A stretch of 64,000 bases of DNA from an uncultured Opitutia bacterium. Its GTDB lineage: Bacteria; Verrucomicrobiota; Verrucomicrobiia; Opitutales; Opitutaceae. Position 1 is the first letter of the stretch. Every line of letters starts with the position of its first letter. Of the stretch, positions 63,234-64,000 are shown one piece after another. The stretch lies in assembly GCA_903840415.1 (NCBI GenBank), contig CAIMFY010000102.1, positions 1-64,000 of the forward strand, in the 5' to 3' direction. The notes under the pieces are model-generated. The model made no database searches. It had not been told where the DNA came from and worked only from the letters and a program-made list of their open reading frames with translations. Both the position numbers and the translations under genes were made by a program.

Positions 63234-64000
63234 ATGGCTGCCGTGCGATCGCCAACGCCCGCCGCACTCGGCTTTCGGATGCCAGCCGAGTGGGAGCCGC
63301 AAACTGCGGTGTGGCTATCGTGGCCGCATCGGCAGGCGACGTGGCCCGGTCATTTCCGACCAATCCCGAAAAAATTCGCCGAGATCGTCGCGACGATCAG
63401 CCACTTTGAAAACGTGCACATCAACTGCGCGGCAGCTCTGCAGCCGCGTGCGAAGCGACTATGCGCTCAGTCCGGTGCGGACCTGGCGAGAGTGGAGTTT
63501 TTCGATCATCCGACGAATGATGCGTGGTGCCGCGACCACGGCCCGATTTTCGTGAAGCACGATGCCACGGGCGAGGTTGCGCTCACCGACTGGGTCTTCA
63601 ACGCGTGGGGCGGCAAATATCATCCGTATGACGCCGACAATGCTATCCCATCGCGCATCAGCCGCGCGCTTGGGCTTAGGCGCTTTCCGAAAAAAATGGT
63701 GCTTGAAGGCGGTTCGATCGACGTGAACGGCGCCGGCCTGCTCCTCTCGACCGAGGCGTGCCTGCTCAACCCGAACCGCAACCCAACGCTCTCGCGCACC
63801 AAAATCGAGCAGGCGCTGCGTGACCTGCTCGGCGTCAGCACGGTGCTTTGGCTGGGCGCCGGCATCGTTGGCGACGATACCGACGGGCACGTCGACGATC
63901 TCAGTCGATTTTTCGCGGCTGATGGAATTGTAACCGCGGTCGAGAAGAACAGGCGCGATGTGAATTATCCCATGCTCACGGAGAATCTCGCGCGACTCCG
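63234..64000 (+). CDS. aguA: Agmatine deiminase, cut by the right edge
   Basis: The first 255 residues are visible. MPAEWEPQTAVWLSWPH opens the fold, DAWCRDHGPIFVKHD and VLEGGSIDVNGAGLLLSTEACLLNPNRNP are conserved pentein blocks, and GDDTDGHVDDLSRFF carries catalytic His/Asp residues. The catalytic Cys near the C-terminus lies beyond the window. It converts agmatine to N-carbamoylputrescine, the substrate of the preceding enzyme. Confidence 0.95.
   Translation, partial: MAAVRSPTPAALGFRMPAEWEPQTAVWLSWPHRQATWPGHFRPIPKKFAEIVATISHFENVHINCAAALQPRAKRLCAQSGADLARVEFFDHPTNDAWCRDHGPIFVKHDATGEVALTDWVFNAWGGKYHPYDADNAIPSRISRALGLRRFPKKMVLEGGSIDVNGAGLLLSTEACLLNPNRNPTLSRTKIEQALRDLLGVSTVLWLGAGIVGDDTDGHVDDLSRFFAADGIVTAVEKNRRDVNYPMLTENLARL

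Overview
The window looks like the chromosome of a GC-rich verrucomicrobial bacterium, probably Opitutaceae or close kin. This rests mainly on the gene cluster at 43.1-50.5 kb, which matches the Akkermansia Amuc_1102-1101-1100-1099-1098 type IV pilus-like locus in order and architecture. A secreted protein built from Ig-like modules and C-terminal repeats common in this phylum supports it. The lineage call is inference; no 16S rRNA gene is present.

Region 1 (1-12.7 kb) is accessory DNA at a tRNA-Ala(GGC) gene. From the left it holds a decayed tyrosine recombinase (about 247-745), a translationally coupled pair of recombinase-like genes (972-3484), and a well-delimited integrated element of about 9.1 kb. 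A 19-bp direct repeat bounds the element: one copy at 3559-3577, the other at 12635-12653 inside the 3' end of the intact tRNA. The element has its own integrase beside the tRNA, an excisionase-like HTH protein, a DnaB-N/RepA-like helicase next to a palindrome and GCGGGT repeats that resemble a replication origin, a Nu1/TerS-like small terminase, an ERCC4-fold nuclease and several unknown small proteins. Most genes run leftward with ATGA or GTGA overlaps. It lacks large terminase, portal, capsid and tail genes. The best reading is a phage satellite or a PICI-like integrative island.

Region 2 (12.8-43 kb) is ordinary core chromosome. It holds a site-2 protease, an NtrC-type regulator, an esterase/SMP-30 fusion, two secreted paralogues, glutamate dehydrogenase, an AIM24-like membrane protein, UvrB, hypoxanthine phosphoribosyltransferase and an iron/polyamine-type ABC ATPase with its binding protein but no permease. 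A leftward envelope and lipid run follows (uppP, rpmF, plsX, fabH, BamD-like, LptE-like, rpe, GNAT). Then come trpD-glmM, a TMTC-like membrane/TPR protein, a second TPR protein, a metallo-beta-lactamase-fold protein, an EamA transporter, a TonB-domain protein and a Nudix hydrolase.

Region 3 (43.1-55.8 kb) is a rightward pilus-type operon: an Amuc_1102-like secreted protein, a PilM-PilN-like fusion, Amuc_1100-like and Amuc_1099-like membrane-anchored proteins, a PilQ-like secretin, and directly behind it a 1760-residue Ig-repeat secreted protein.

Region 4 (55.8-64 kb) has the pyruvate dehydrogenase genes (E1 alpha, E1 beta, E2), a 5'-3' exonuclease, a small unknown protein, an OmpR-type regulator, long-form HisG, and an agmatine-to-putrescine pair (aguB, aguA). 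aguA is cut by the right edge.
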